From assembly GCF_023638035.1 (NCBI RefSeq), contig NZ_JAKRVX010000011.1, positions 1 to 61,322 of the forward strand: a DNA stretch of 61,322 nucleotides, written 5' to 3'. The translations under genes and the position numbers were made by a program. Below, piece by piece: positions 16,753 to 24,568 of the stretch. The notes under the pieces were generated by a model that saw only the letters and a program-made list of their open reading frames with translations, was not told the origin of the DNA and ran no database searches. Origin of the DNA: Natronocalculus amylovorans (GTDB lineage Archaea > Halobacteriota > Halobacteria > Halobacteriales > Haloferacaceae). Position 1 is the stretch's first letter. Every line of letters begins with the position of its first letter.

Positions 16753-17556
16753 ATGACTGACACTGCTGAATACTCTCGTAGATACGATCCTGATGCACAA
16801 CACGCATTTCCGGACGATCGACTCAACGAAATCCTCCCTGAACTGACGTCCGATCCAGAGGTCCGAACGCTACTGGATGCACAGAATGTGAATGCAGTCG
16901 TCAGAAAACGATACAACGACCATGGGCCAAAACATATTGAGATTGTACGCAATCAAGCACTCCGGCTCTATGACCTTTTGAAAGCCGCTGGTATCGAATT
17001 TAATGGCGCACAAGATCAGGGTCTTGAAGAAGAAGATGAGGCTGTTATTATCGCCCTTGCTGCAACACTACACGACATTGGCCACATCGTCCATCGAGAC
17101 GATCACTCCTACTACTCGATTCCGCTTGCGGGGTCATTCCTTGATCGGTTTCTCCCACAGTTTTATGAGACTGAAGCAGCCGTCCGTGTAAAGGCAGAGG
17201 TACTCCATGCTATTCTGTGCCATCATACAGAAGAAGAACCGCTCACACGAGAAGCGGGGGTGATCCGGGTTGCAGATGGTCTTGATATGGAGCGTGGGCG
17301 ATCGCGAATTCCGTATGAGAGCGGTGGCCGTGGAATTAACACAATCTCAAGTCAGGCGATCGATCAGGTGACGCTCAAACCAGGGACAGATGCTGCAGTC
17401 CTCGTTGAGATTGAGATGGTAAACGCGGCCGGTGTCTATCAGGTAGATAATCTTCTCAAAGCAAAGCTTGAGCGGTCGCTCATCGAAGATGAGGTTCGGA
17501 TTATTGCCATCAACACAAAGGCGGAAGACCCGCTCGTTGAACGGATCGAATTATAA
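16753..17556 (+). CDS. HD-domain metal-dependent phosphohydrolase
   Basis: 267 residues. The HD signature is clear: NDHGPKHIEIV (first His), LAATLHDIGHIVHRDDH (His-Asp pair plus His) and LHAILCHHTEEEP, followed by a conserved Asp in IRVADGLDMERGRSRI. Such proteins hydrolyse phosphate esters of nucleotides or phosphorylated metabolites with bound divalent metals; the substrate of this haloarchaeal group is not known to me. The C-terminal 70 residues form a separate beta-rich domain (ITSQAIDQVTLKPG region). Likely cytoplasmic and possibly co-transcribed with the upstream peroxiredoxin. Confidence 0.85.
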   Translation: MTDTAEYSRRYDPDAQHAFPDDRLNEILPELTSDPEVRTLLDAQNVNAVVRKRYNDHGPKHIEIVRNQALRLYDLLKAAGIEFNGAQDQGLEEEDEAVIIALAATLHDIGHIVHRDDHSYYSIPLAGSFLDRFLPQFYETEAAVRVKAEVLHAILCHHTEEEPLTREAGVIRVADGLDMERGRSRIPYESGGRGINTISSQAIDQVTLKPGTDAAVLVEIEMVNAAGVYQVDNLLKAKLERSLIEDEVRIIAINTKAEDPLVERIEL

Positions 17557-17567
17557 GCGATGGGTTA

Positions 17568-17789
17568 CTATTCGTCTGCTGATTCGGTCGTATCAATTCC
17601 AAGTGCTTGATTTACGCCACAAAAACAGGTTGTCGCATTGAAGCCTAATCCAACCGCCCCAAGCGCTGCAAGGACGCCAATTAGTTTTCGACCACCAGTG
17701 ATCGACCGAACAGCAACAAGTGTGAGTACTACAGCCCCTGCTGCACGGAGTAGTCGATCGGTTCCACCAACGTTTTGTTCAGATCCCAT
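17568..17789 (-). CDS. Small membrane protein, DUF2892 (YgaP-type) family
   Basis: 73 residues starting MGSEQNVGGTDRLLRAAGAV; the ATG at 17789 is preferred to one seven codons upstream because the family starts with N-V-G-x-x-D-R. Two hydrophobic helices (residues about 12-32 and 38-56) are followed by CFCGVNQALGIDT. DUF2892 proteins are small inner-membrane proteins often linked to sulfur-transfer rhodanese domains; no rhodanese is fused here. Convergent with the HD gene, 11 bases between stops. Confidence 0.75.
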   Translation of the reverse strand: MGSEQNVGGTDRLLRAAGAVVLTLVAVRSITGGRKLIGVLAALGAVGLGFNATTCFCGVNQALGIDTTESADE

Positions 17790-17911
17790 ACACACAGTAC
17801 GAACGCCCACTACTTGGAATTACGGTCGAAAAGCATCCCAGAATCTGAACCTTGCTCTGCTCCGTCAAAATGGGGAAAAGAGCGATGGCTCGCAGGCTTG
17901 TTTCAAGAGAA

Positions 17912-17982
17912 TGCACCGGCCGGGATTTGAACCCGGGCCATGAGCTTGGAAGGCTCAGGTCCTACCACTAGACCACCGGTGC
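17912..17982 (-). tRNA. tRNA-Gly (anticodon UCC)
   Basis: On the minus strand: acceptor arms GCACCGG/CCGGTGC, D arm TCTAGTGGTAGGA, anticodon stem TGAGC/GCTCA with loop CTTCCAA (anticodon TCC), and T arm CCGGG-TTCAAAT-CCCGG. All stems pair fully. Discriminator A; CCA not encoded. Confidence 0.95.
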
Positions 17983-18158
17983 AAGCATACAACACCGCCG
18001 TGGACAGTGTCCTCGTGTCAGTGTGTACTACAACGTTTTCCGCGGAGCATTAATTACCTTACTCTTTTGATTGAGAGGGCAAATCAAGTCGCTCGCCCTT
18101 CTCTAGCCACTGAAATCCGGCGATTCTCTCGTTTGTTCCTGATTTATTAGCATTGTTT

Positions 18159-18512
18159 GTGAAGTACCTCGGGGACAAGCCCCGAGGCTTCACCGTTTTG
18201 CCCATGCCGTCCAGAAACGGACGGATGGACGCAGGCGAATTTAATTCCCCTCGACCTCCCAGAAATGGGTCGGTTGGAATTAACACCCGAACACCCGTTG
18301 TGTCCGTGAGGGCCGGTCGCTCCACCACGACCCGACAACACCCGTCTCACCACGCCAAAAGCGCGGGTTTTGAGAGGTGTCGCATTCCTCGCAACTGCGC
18401 GCAGTTGCTTCGGATTAAGGTCTTTAATCCACGTCGCGACTGTACTCGTTAATATGGTGGAACTAGGAATAAAGCTTACGCGATTCACCCTCGGGGTCAA
18501 GCCCCGAGGCAC
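18159..18512. repeat. Short element bounded by two near-identical GC hairpins
   Basis: The left hairpin, CCTCGGGG-ACAAG-CCCCGAGG, is extended outward by GTGAAG/CTTCAC (18159-18194). The right hairpin is CCTCGGGG-TCAAG-CCCCGAGG (18489-18509). About 290 bases lie between them with no clear gene; a minus-strand frame exists but I do not recognise it. The CCCCGAGG arms also occur in the TnpB left end at 563-637, so this may be a transposase-less derivative. The flanking stretches 17983-18158 and 18513-18701 hold nothing I can name. Confidence 0.5.
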
Positions 18513-18701
18513 TCTCGCTGTATCTCTGTAGATTCAGTCATAACCCTCGAATATGAACTGAAGTCGACTGAGTCATCGAGTTCTTTTGTGAGATCTGTTT
18601 TATCTACTACCAGAGATATCTCTAATTAGCTCTGTTGAAATTCTCCTGAGGTGACATATTATGGATTGTTGTGGTCAATACAGCGGATGGGCGTATCGCA
18701 A

Positions 18702-19733
18702 CTAGTCGTCATCGCCAAAGGCTTGCGCAGCATCCCGAAGTGTTGCCGACACCGCTGGAACATCTTTGGCATCGACCGCGCCGTTCGCTTCAATTTCTGA
18801 GAGCGATCGCGGGAACTCACGAAGCTCTTTGTGAATGGCAAGACCCGCTTTCGCACCGTCCCCCATTGCAACTGGGACTTGATTATGGCCGGGAGCCAGA
18901 TCACCAACTGCGTAGACTCCCTCAACCGTTGTTTTTCTGTGGTCATCTACAACGACTGTTCCATCGTCGGTGAGTTCACAGCCGAGCGACGCTGGCAACT
19001 CGTTGTTGTAGTTGGATCCATACATTGGGAATCCGCCTTTGTACTCTCGGACCGAGCCATCTTCAAATTCAAAGCTCTCAAGCCATCCATCATCGCGCTT
19101 GTTCATTCCAGTGATCTCTTCATGGATGACATCAATCGGATGTCCGTCAAGCAGTGTTTGCGTTTCGTCACTCCATGCTGGGTCTTCACCGCGAGTCAAC
19201 AGATCAACTTCATCAGTGAAGTTGAGCATAATCATTGCCACATATGCAGCGCTATCTCCGGTTCCCATCACATACACGGATTCGTCGATGAACATGTACG
19301 CATCACAGTGCAGACAGTAATGTAGCCCCCGCCCGGTTCGTGGAAGCGGTGGCGATGGCCGCTCATCGGAGAAACCAATCGCAAACACGACCCGATCGGC
19401 AGTGAACTCACCACCGTTTGTTGTGAGTACAAACCGATCGTCGTCTCTTTTTTCAACGGTAGTGACAAGATCTCGGACAACATCTCCACCATACTCTTTG
19501 ACCTGTTCGGTTGCGGTTGCTAGAAACTCGTTCCCCGAGACATCTTCAGTCACTCCAATGACGTTGTGCGTATCAAGCATCATCGCTGCTCGGCCACCTC
19601 CCCGGTCGATTACAACTGTATCGTGGCCTAGCCGTGTAGTATACAATCCCGTTGTCAGTCCCGCCGGGCCGCCACCGATAACTGCGACCTCATATGATCG
19701 AGCAGCGTCACCGTCTGCATCCGTCTCACTCAT
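18702..19733 (-). CDS. FAD-dependent oxidoreductase, thioredoxin-reductase-like, CLHC active site
   Basis: 343 residues. N-terminal FAD motif VIGGGPAGLTTGLYTTRLG (residues 18-36), a central NAD(P) domain with VMGTGDSAAYVAMIML, and the C-terminal FAD motif EGVYAVGDLAPGHNQVPVAM. The redox motif is CLHC (HYCLHCDAYMF, about residues 138-141) in place of the CATC of classical thioredoxin reductase. The C-terminal ~45 residues after the FAD motif are an extra acidic tail. Such TrxR-like proteins reduce small disulfide proteins or use other donors; the partner is unknown. It lies in a cluster with two more flavoproteins of the same superfamily (20598, 21748). Confidence 0.85.
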   Translation of the reverse strand: MSETDADGDAARSYEVAVIGGGPAGLTTGLYTTRLGHDTVVIDRGGGRAAMMLDTHNVIGVTEDVSGNEFLATATEQVKEYGGDVVRDLVTTVEKRDDDRFVLTTNGGEFTADRVVFAIGFSDERPSPPLPRTGRGLHYCLHCDAYMFIDESVYVMGTGDSAAYVAMIMLNFTDEVDLLTRGEDPAWSDETQTLLDGHPIDVIHEEITGMNKRDDGWLESFEFEDGSVREYKGGFPMYGSNYNNELPASLGCELTDDGTVVVDDHRKTTVEGVYAVGDLAPGHNQVPVAMGDGAKAGLAIHKELREFPRSLSEIEANGAVDAKDVPAVSATLRDAAQAFGDDD

Positions 19734-19809
19734 GTAAGTAATAGTTACCAGTCAAACCGTATAACTTCCCAGTTTATGTGCGCCGAACCTGCACAATAGT
19801 GTAGGACTA

Positions 19810-20478
19810 TTACAATTGCGGCTCGACAACTGCGTAACAGTTCCCGCTTGAAATTTCCATCTTCACGGTGTCTAGCGCACTTTTATCAAGATCTGATTGA
19901 AATTCATCTGGGTCATAAATATGGTAGTATCGAGGAACCGTCCGTCCACCGGGAAGCGTCCAGTCAACCAGTGTGTCAAATCCCTCTGTCTCGTCAAACC
20001 GATCGTGCTCGGTACTCCACGTGCTGACAAGCGCCTGTCCATCTGTGGTGAGGACGCGTGCAAGCTCATCCAGGCTGGCAATGCGGGCAGATCGCGGGCG
20101 GAGATGATGAATCGTCGCCACATAGACGCCAGTCGTGAACTGATCCGATCGAAGCGGGAGCCGAGACGCATCTGCGCAAACCCATCTTGCGATGAACTCA
20201 CGTTCTGACGCACGCTTTTGACCCTCTTTCAAGAGGCCATGGCTCACATCTGCCCCAACAACCGACGCACCGTTTTCTGCGAGAAGCTGCGTATGTCGCC
20301 CGTTCCCACAGCCAAGATCGATCGCATTATCCAGCTCCCCAAGCCGGTCGACCTCTGCAGCGACGAACGATCGAACTTCCGGCCATGGATACTCTCGTGT
20401 CGTCGCGAAGTGTTCCGCGATATGATCATATGTCTCTCGGACAGATCGATCGGCTGTCCCGTCTGTACCCTCTTTCAT
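19810..20478 (-). CDS. SAM-dependent methyltransferase, Trm9/ALKBH8-like
   Basis: 222 residues from the ATG at 20478 (MKEGTDG); the open frame starts 23 codons earlier in low-complexity sequence. The class I methyltransferase motif I is AIDLGCGNGRHTQLL, motif II around VVGADVSHGLL, and motif IV VYVATIHHLR. The N-terminal YDHIAEHFATTREYPWPEV and the C-terminal RYYHIYDPDEF match the pattern of Trm9/ALKBH8 tRNA wobble-uridine methyltransferases. Whether the archaeal protein modifies tRNA is not established here; a small-molecule substrate is possible. Divergent from trxB. Confidence 0.75.
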   Translation of the reverse strand: MKEGTDGTADRSVRETYDHIAEHFATTREYPWPEVRSFVAAEVDRLGELDNAIDLGCGNGRHTQLLAENGASVVGADVSHGLLKEGQKRASEREFIARWVCADASRLPLRSDQFTTGVYVATIHHLRPRSARIASLDELARVLTTDGQALVSTWSTEHDRFDETEGFDTLVDWTLPGGRTVPRYYHIYDPDEFQSDLDKSALDTVKMEISSGNCYAVVEPQL

Positions 20479-20597
20479 ACACTGTTTCTGTGAGTCGAAA
20501 GCATAGTTCCGGCGATTGGCTCTCTGTTGTGTCCGTTTCTGCAGCAAATTCGCACGACAACATAACGTACAAACACCCAGCTGTCAAAGAGTAGTGT

Positions 20598-21677
20598 ATG
20601 ACCGATGACTCACAGGCGCCAGTTGAACACCGGCGTTTGATTATTGCTGGAACGGGGATTTCAGGCCTTTCTGCAGCAATCTATGCTGCCCGATCGAACA
20701 ACGATCCGCTTGTCTTCGAAGGTGACGAACCCGGTGGACAGCTCACACTGACCACCGATGTTGAGAACTATCCGGGATTCCCTGATGGGATCTCCGGGCC
20801 GGAACTCATCAACAACATGAAACAGCAGGCCAAGAAGTTTGGGGCTGAAACAAAGAACGGTATCATTGAATCCGTGACCGTCTCTGGAGACGGTGCCGAT
20901 CGAACGTTCCACGTTGAACTCAAAAACGGGGATGTGTATACAGCTGATGCGTTCATTACTGCTTCCGGTGCATCAGCCCGAACGCTTGATATTCCGGGAC
21001 AAGAGGAGATGATGGGTTATGGGCTCTCGACCTGTGCGACGTGTGACGGGGCATTCTTCCGCGACGAGAAAATCATGGTCATTGGGGGCGGAGATGCTGC
21101 AATGGAAGAAGCAAACTTCCTCACAAAATTTGCTTCGACAGTCTACCTTGTTCACCGACGTGAGGAGTTCCGTGCAGAGGATGTCTGGATCGATCGAACC
21201 ATGGAGAAAGTTGCGGCTGGCGAGATCGAACTTCTGTTGAACACGGAGGCGACAGCACTCCATGGCTCACGCGAAGATGGCATGAAATCCGTCACACTCG
21301 TTCGCCACCCGGACGGTCATCCGACGGCGAAAATTGATGATCCAGAGACCGAGGAGTTTGAGTTCGACGTGGGAGCCGTCTTCTATGCGATCGGACACAC
21401 ACCGAATACAGACTATCTGAGCGATCTTCCAGTCGAGACTGATGAAGATGGGTACCTGATTACTGAAGGTGGCCGCGGTGCTGGACAAACAAAAACGGGT
21501 GTCCCCGGACTGTTCGGTGCTGGTGATGTCGTTGACTTCTACTACCAACAGGCAGTGACGGCCGCAGGGATGGGTTCAGAGGCTGCGATCGACGCTGACG
21601 AGTATCTCGAAGCGCTTGAACGCGAGAGAGCAAAGGCTGAAGCAGGCGAAACGGCCGTTGCTCAATCAGACGACTGA
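20598..21677 (+). CDS. trxB: Thioredoxin reductase
   Basis: 359 residues. N-terminal FAD motif IAGTGISGLSAAIYAARSN, the classical redox motif GLSTCATCDGAFF (CATC about residues 145-148), the NADPH motif VIGGGDAAMEEANFL, and the C-terminal FAD motif GVPGLFGAGDVVDFYYQQAV. All elements of a low-molecular-weight TrxR are present; an acidic C-terminal extension of about 30 residues is haloarchaeal. It transfers electrons from NAD(P)H to thioredoxin in the cytoplasm, and could supply the peroxiredoxin at 16223 and the glutaredoxin-type protein at 47433. Followed 70 bases later by another flavoprotein gene. Confidence 0.93.
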   Translation: MTDDSQAPVEHRRLIIAGTGISGLSAAIYAARSNNDPLVFEGDEPGGQLTLTTDVENYPGFPDGISGPELINNMKQQAKKFGAETKNGIIESVTVSGDGADRTFHVELKNGDVYTADAFITASGASARTLDIPGQEEMMGYGLSTCATCDGAFFRDEKIMVIGGGDAAMEEANFLTKFASTVYLVHRREEFRAEDVWIDRTMEKVAAGEIELLLNTEATALHGSREDGMKSVTLVRHPDGHPTAKIDDPETEEFEFDVGAVFYAIGHTPNTDYLSDLPVETDEDGYLITEGGRGAGQTKTGVPGLFGAGDVVDFYYQQAVTAAGMGSEAAIDADEYLEALERERAKAEAGETAVAQSDD

Positions 21678-21747
21678 TTCGACTCGCTGTTTTGTCATTC
21701 GTTTGCACATCGTGAGAGCAAAGTAGCCGCTTATCCTGCCTGCAGAT

Positions 21748-22554
21748 ATGTCTACTTCCGATTCAGCGGACAACAGTTTGATCGATGGTGGGACACACGA
21801 TGTTCTCGTGATTGGCGGTGGTGTCTCCGGGCTTATGGCTGCGACGTTCACCGCACGAGCAGGATTAGATACGATTGTTGTTAATGACGGAGAGTCAATT
21901 CTTCGACGAAATGCACATGTCGAAAATCTCCCCGGATTCCCGGCCGGGGTTAATCCACGGCTGTTTGCAGATATGTTGCAGGCACAAGCGACTGGAAACG
22001 GAGCCGATCATGTTTCCGGAACAGTCACTGAACTCACTGGCTCTCTCAAGGAAGGGTTCACCGCGATGGTAGAGACTGAGCATGCAACGAGCAAGCTCAA
22101 TGCCGATCGAGTGATTATCTCCTCATGGAGTGACGTCTCGTACCTCTCCTCGCTTCCCGTGGATATCAGGGATGCAGGAAGCAAACAGTACATTGAGACC
22201 GACGCGTTGGGCCGATCGACAGTTGATGGCATCTACGCCGCTGGGAGGCTCACGGAAAAATATCACCAAGCCGTAATTGCTGCTGGCGACGGTGCAGAGA
22301 CCGCGATCACGCTTATCCACGATTCAGAAACACCATTCTACAACGACTGGGTTGCTCCGGAGGGGTACTTCACCGATCGGGGACGAGACGTTCCACCGGG
22401 CTGTGAAGAGATCAGCGCGACAGAAAAGCGTGCACGGGAACGGGCATCGATGGCTGCGATGCAGGAGTATTTCGAAGAGCCACATTCCGACAGACAGCGG
22501 ACACATCCAAGCTTAGTTGATGATCCGCTTGGGCGGGTTCCTACCGATGAGTAG
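21748..22554 (+). CDS. Shortened TrxR-like FAD protein lacking the NADPH domain and CxxC
   Basis: 268 residues. It has the N-terminal FAD motif VIGGGVSGLMAATFTARAG (residues 21-39), the TrxR-like ENLPGFPAGVNPRLFADML region, and the C-terminal FAD motif TVDGIYAAGRLTEKYHQAV (about residues 153-171). Between RVIISSW and the C-terminal motif only about 35 residues remain, so the whole NADPH-binding domain with its CxxC is missing. A C-terminal tail of about 80 residues follows, with GYFTDRGRDVPPGCEEI. The frame is intact, so this looks like a maintained family rather than a broken gene. Its electron donor is unknown. Confidence 0.8.
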   Translation: MSTSDSADNSLIDGGTHDVLVIGGGVSGLMAATFTARAGLDTIVVNDGESILRRNAHVENLPGFPAGVNPRLFADMLQAQATGNGADHVSGTVTELTGSLKEGFTAMVETEHATSKLNADRVIISSWSDVSYLSSLPVDIRDAGSKQYIETDALGRSTVDGIYAAGRLTEKYHQAVIAAGDGAETAITLIHDSETPFYNDWVAPEGYFTDRGRDVPPGCEEISATEKRARERASMAAMQEYFEEPHSDRQRTHPSLVDDPLGRVPTDE

Positions 22555-22693
22555 GTACTGCCTCACCGATCGGTAGTCGGTGTGTAGCTAACAACTATCA
22601 ACAAAAATGATTGTCTTGCCCACAAACCGATCAGCAGTACAGATAGTCCGTTTGAGTGTCTGTTGCTGTCTCGGATACGTGTGGTGAGACACC

Positions 22694-23158
22694 ATGAAAT
22701 CAGACAAACCCACACCAACGTTTGGATTCGGATTCTTAAGTCGCGATGACGATCGAGCTGTATCACCTGTAATCGGAACCATTCTCATGATCGCAATCAC
22801 TGTTATTCTCGCTGCAGTCGTTGGCACGTTTGTCCTCGGCTTCGGGGACTCTGCGGCTGAAACGACACCGAGTGCATCGTTTGATATGTCGTACAGTGAA
22901 AATAGTACTGAAGAGGGATATAATGTGACCGTCGCTCACGCCAGTGGACAGACATTCACCGACTCAAATACAGGTGAACTCCGTGTTGTCGCATCTGATG
23001 GACCCACCGATTCATTTGAACTCCCGGTATCAGCCACAGAAAGCGTCACACTTGAAGATGTTGCACCTGGAGAAACTGTCCGTCTCGTCTGGGAATCCCC
23101 AAGCGGCGATCGGACATCAACGTTTGAATCGATCACTGTCCCTGAGGTCGAAGAGTAG
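22694..23158 (+). CDS. Type IV pilin
   Basis: 154 residues. The prepilin motif is [20 protein letters not shown] at residues 19-38: a PibD-type cleavage site followed by the highly conserved H-domain ([20 protein letters not shown]) of haloarchaeal PilA-type pilins. The C-terminal domain (about 95 residues) is small, beta-rich and contains a GETVRLVWESPSGDRTSTFE ending similar to the pilin at 33174. It would be assembled into surface pili by a PilB/PilC machine such as that at 7964-13128, though it is unlinked. Confidence 0.88.
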   Translation: MKSDKPTPTFGFGFLSRDDDRAVSPVIGTILMIAITVILAAVVGTFVLGFGDSAAETTPSASFDMSYSENSTEEGYNVTVAHASGQTFTDSNTGELRVVASDGPTDSFELPVSATESVTLEDVAPGETVRLVWESPSGDRTSTFESITVPEVEE

Positions 23159-23212
23159 CAACGAATTGAAGAGCCGAACGACTATGTAGCTGCCCGACCG
23201 CATCTATGATGA

Positions 23213-24388
23213 ATGCTTTCGGGGGTTAACGTCGCACTTGGAGTCACGGGAAGCATCGCCGCTGTCAAAGTTGTCGAACTTGCACATGAACTTCGCAGAC
23301 AGGGCGCAAATGTCCGTGCGGTGATGAGCCACAGTGCAACGAGTATTATTCATCCGTGGGCGGTCGAGTTTGCGACCGAACACGACGTTGTCACCGAAAT
23401 TACTGGCCGTGTTGAGCATGTTGAACTGTGCGGCCGGGATGGCTGGGCGGATGTTTTTTTGATTGCCCCAGCAACTGCGAACAGCGTTGGAAAGATCGCT
23501 GCTGCGATCGACGATACACCGGTTACAACAACCGCAACAACCGCGCTTGGTGCAGATATTCCGGTTGTGATTGCACCTGCAATGCACGAGCCGATGTATG
23601 ACCACCCCGGTGTGTTGGATGCGATCGACCGAGTCGAATCGTGGGGGGTCTCGTTCGTCGATCCACGGATCGAAGAGGGGAAAGCCAAAATTGCCACCGA
23701 AGAGGCCATTGTCACCGATGTTGCCCGTGCAACGACACCACAGACGCTTTCGGACACGCACGTCGTCGTTACAAGTGGTGCCACAAGCGAGTCGATCGAC
23801 CCAATCCGATTGCTTACCAATCGCGCATCCGGAACCACTGGAAGAGAAGTTGCGAGAGCTTGTTACTGTCGCGGTGCGGATGTAACTCTCGTCCACGACG
23901 GACCGGACGTGCCATATGCGACAGTCAAGCAAGTCGAAAGCGGTCAGGAAATGCTCATTGCGACACAGACCGCTTCGACCGATGCTGACGTGCTCATCTC
24001 TGCGGCTGCAATCTCTGATTTCACCGTCGAGACAGCTAGATCAAAGATTCGATCGGGCGAGCCAATGACGCTCAAACTGACGCCAACGCCAAAGCTCATC
24101 GATACAATCCGAGAACAGCAGCCAACCCTTCCAATTGTGGGGTTCAAAGCCGAAACAACAGGCGATGATGATGCAATGATCGAACAAGCACGTTCGTTGC
24201 TCGATCGCGTCTCATTACAGTTTGTTGTCGCAAATGATGCGTCGGTCATGGGTGAACATGAAACAAGAGTGTTACTCGTTTCTTCGGATGATATTGTTGA
24301 GCAAACTGGCTCAAAACAGACGGTTGCAGGGCAGATTGCCTCGACACTTGCAATCAATCTATCAGATTCGGATACTGCTAGTAAATAG
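23213..24388 (+). CDS. coaBC: Bifunctional phosphopantothenoylcysteine decarboxylase / synthetase
   Basis: 391 residues. The N-terminal CoaC half (flavoprotein decarboxylase) starts MLSGVNVALGVTGSIAAVKV and carries APATANSVGKIA and the PAMHEPMYDHP substrate motif. The C-terminal CoaB half starts near residue 185 (HVVVTSGATSESIDPIRLLT, NRASGTTGREVA) and contains DVLISAAAISDF and ATPTPKLI-type motifs. Together they make 4'-phosphopantetheine from phosphopantothenate and cysteine in coenzyme A synthesis. Two ATG codons lie just upstream (23206, 23209), but only 23213 gives the standard N-terminus. Single gene. Confidence 0.92.
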   Translation: MLSGVNVALGVTGSIAAVKVVELAHELRRQGANVRAVMSHSATSIIHPWAVEFATEHDVVTEITGRVEHVELCGRDGWADVFLIAPATANSVGKIAAAIDDTPVTTTATTALGADIPVVIAPAMHEPMYDHPGVLDAIDRVESWGVSFVDPRIEEGKAKIATEEAIVTDVARATTPQTLSDTHVVVTSGATSESIDPIRLLTNRASGTTGREVARACYCRGADVTLVHDGPDVPYATVKQVESGQEMLIATQTASTDADVLISAAAISDFTVETARSKIRSGEPMTLKLTPTPKLIDTIREQQPTLPIVGFKAETTGDDDAMIEQARSLLDRVSLQFVVANDASVMGEHETRVLLVSSDDIVEQTGSKQTVAGQIASTLAINLSDSDTASK

Positions 24389-24527
24389 TACAATCGTTAC
24401 ATTTGTGGCAAATATCGACACATAATTTGAGAAATGAAAACATCCGTGCCAACTAATCGGCCGTCCAGTCGATCGAGATAAGAATAGTTTTGGGTCATCC
24501 GCTATTCGTTACGGGTGAGATAACCGT

Positions 24528-24566
24528 ATGATGTCTACATGTGTCATCACACAGGGGGTGGGCTAG
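24528..24566 (+). other. Possible 12-codon upstream reading frame before mnhE
   Basis: ATGATGTCTACATG begins a short frame (MMSTCVITQGVG) that ends with TAG at 24564-24566, two bases before the preferred GTG start of mnhE at 24569. A GGGGGTGGG stretch at 24553-24561 could act as a ribosome binding site for that GTG. Leader-peptide coupling is only a suggestion. Confidence 0.25.
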
Positions 24567-24568
24567 TC

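Noticed and set aside
15539-17982. Genomic island integrated at a tRNA gene
   Set aside because: Neither tRNA has a duplicated 3' end or an adjacent integrase; the genes between them are ordinary chromosomal ones.
18059-18512. Minus-strand frames across the hairpin-bounded segment
   Set aside because: They translate through the perfect hairpins and have no recognisable domain; treated as part of the element.
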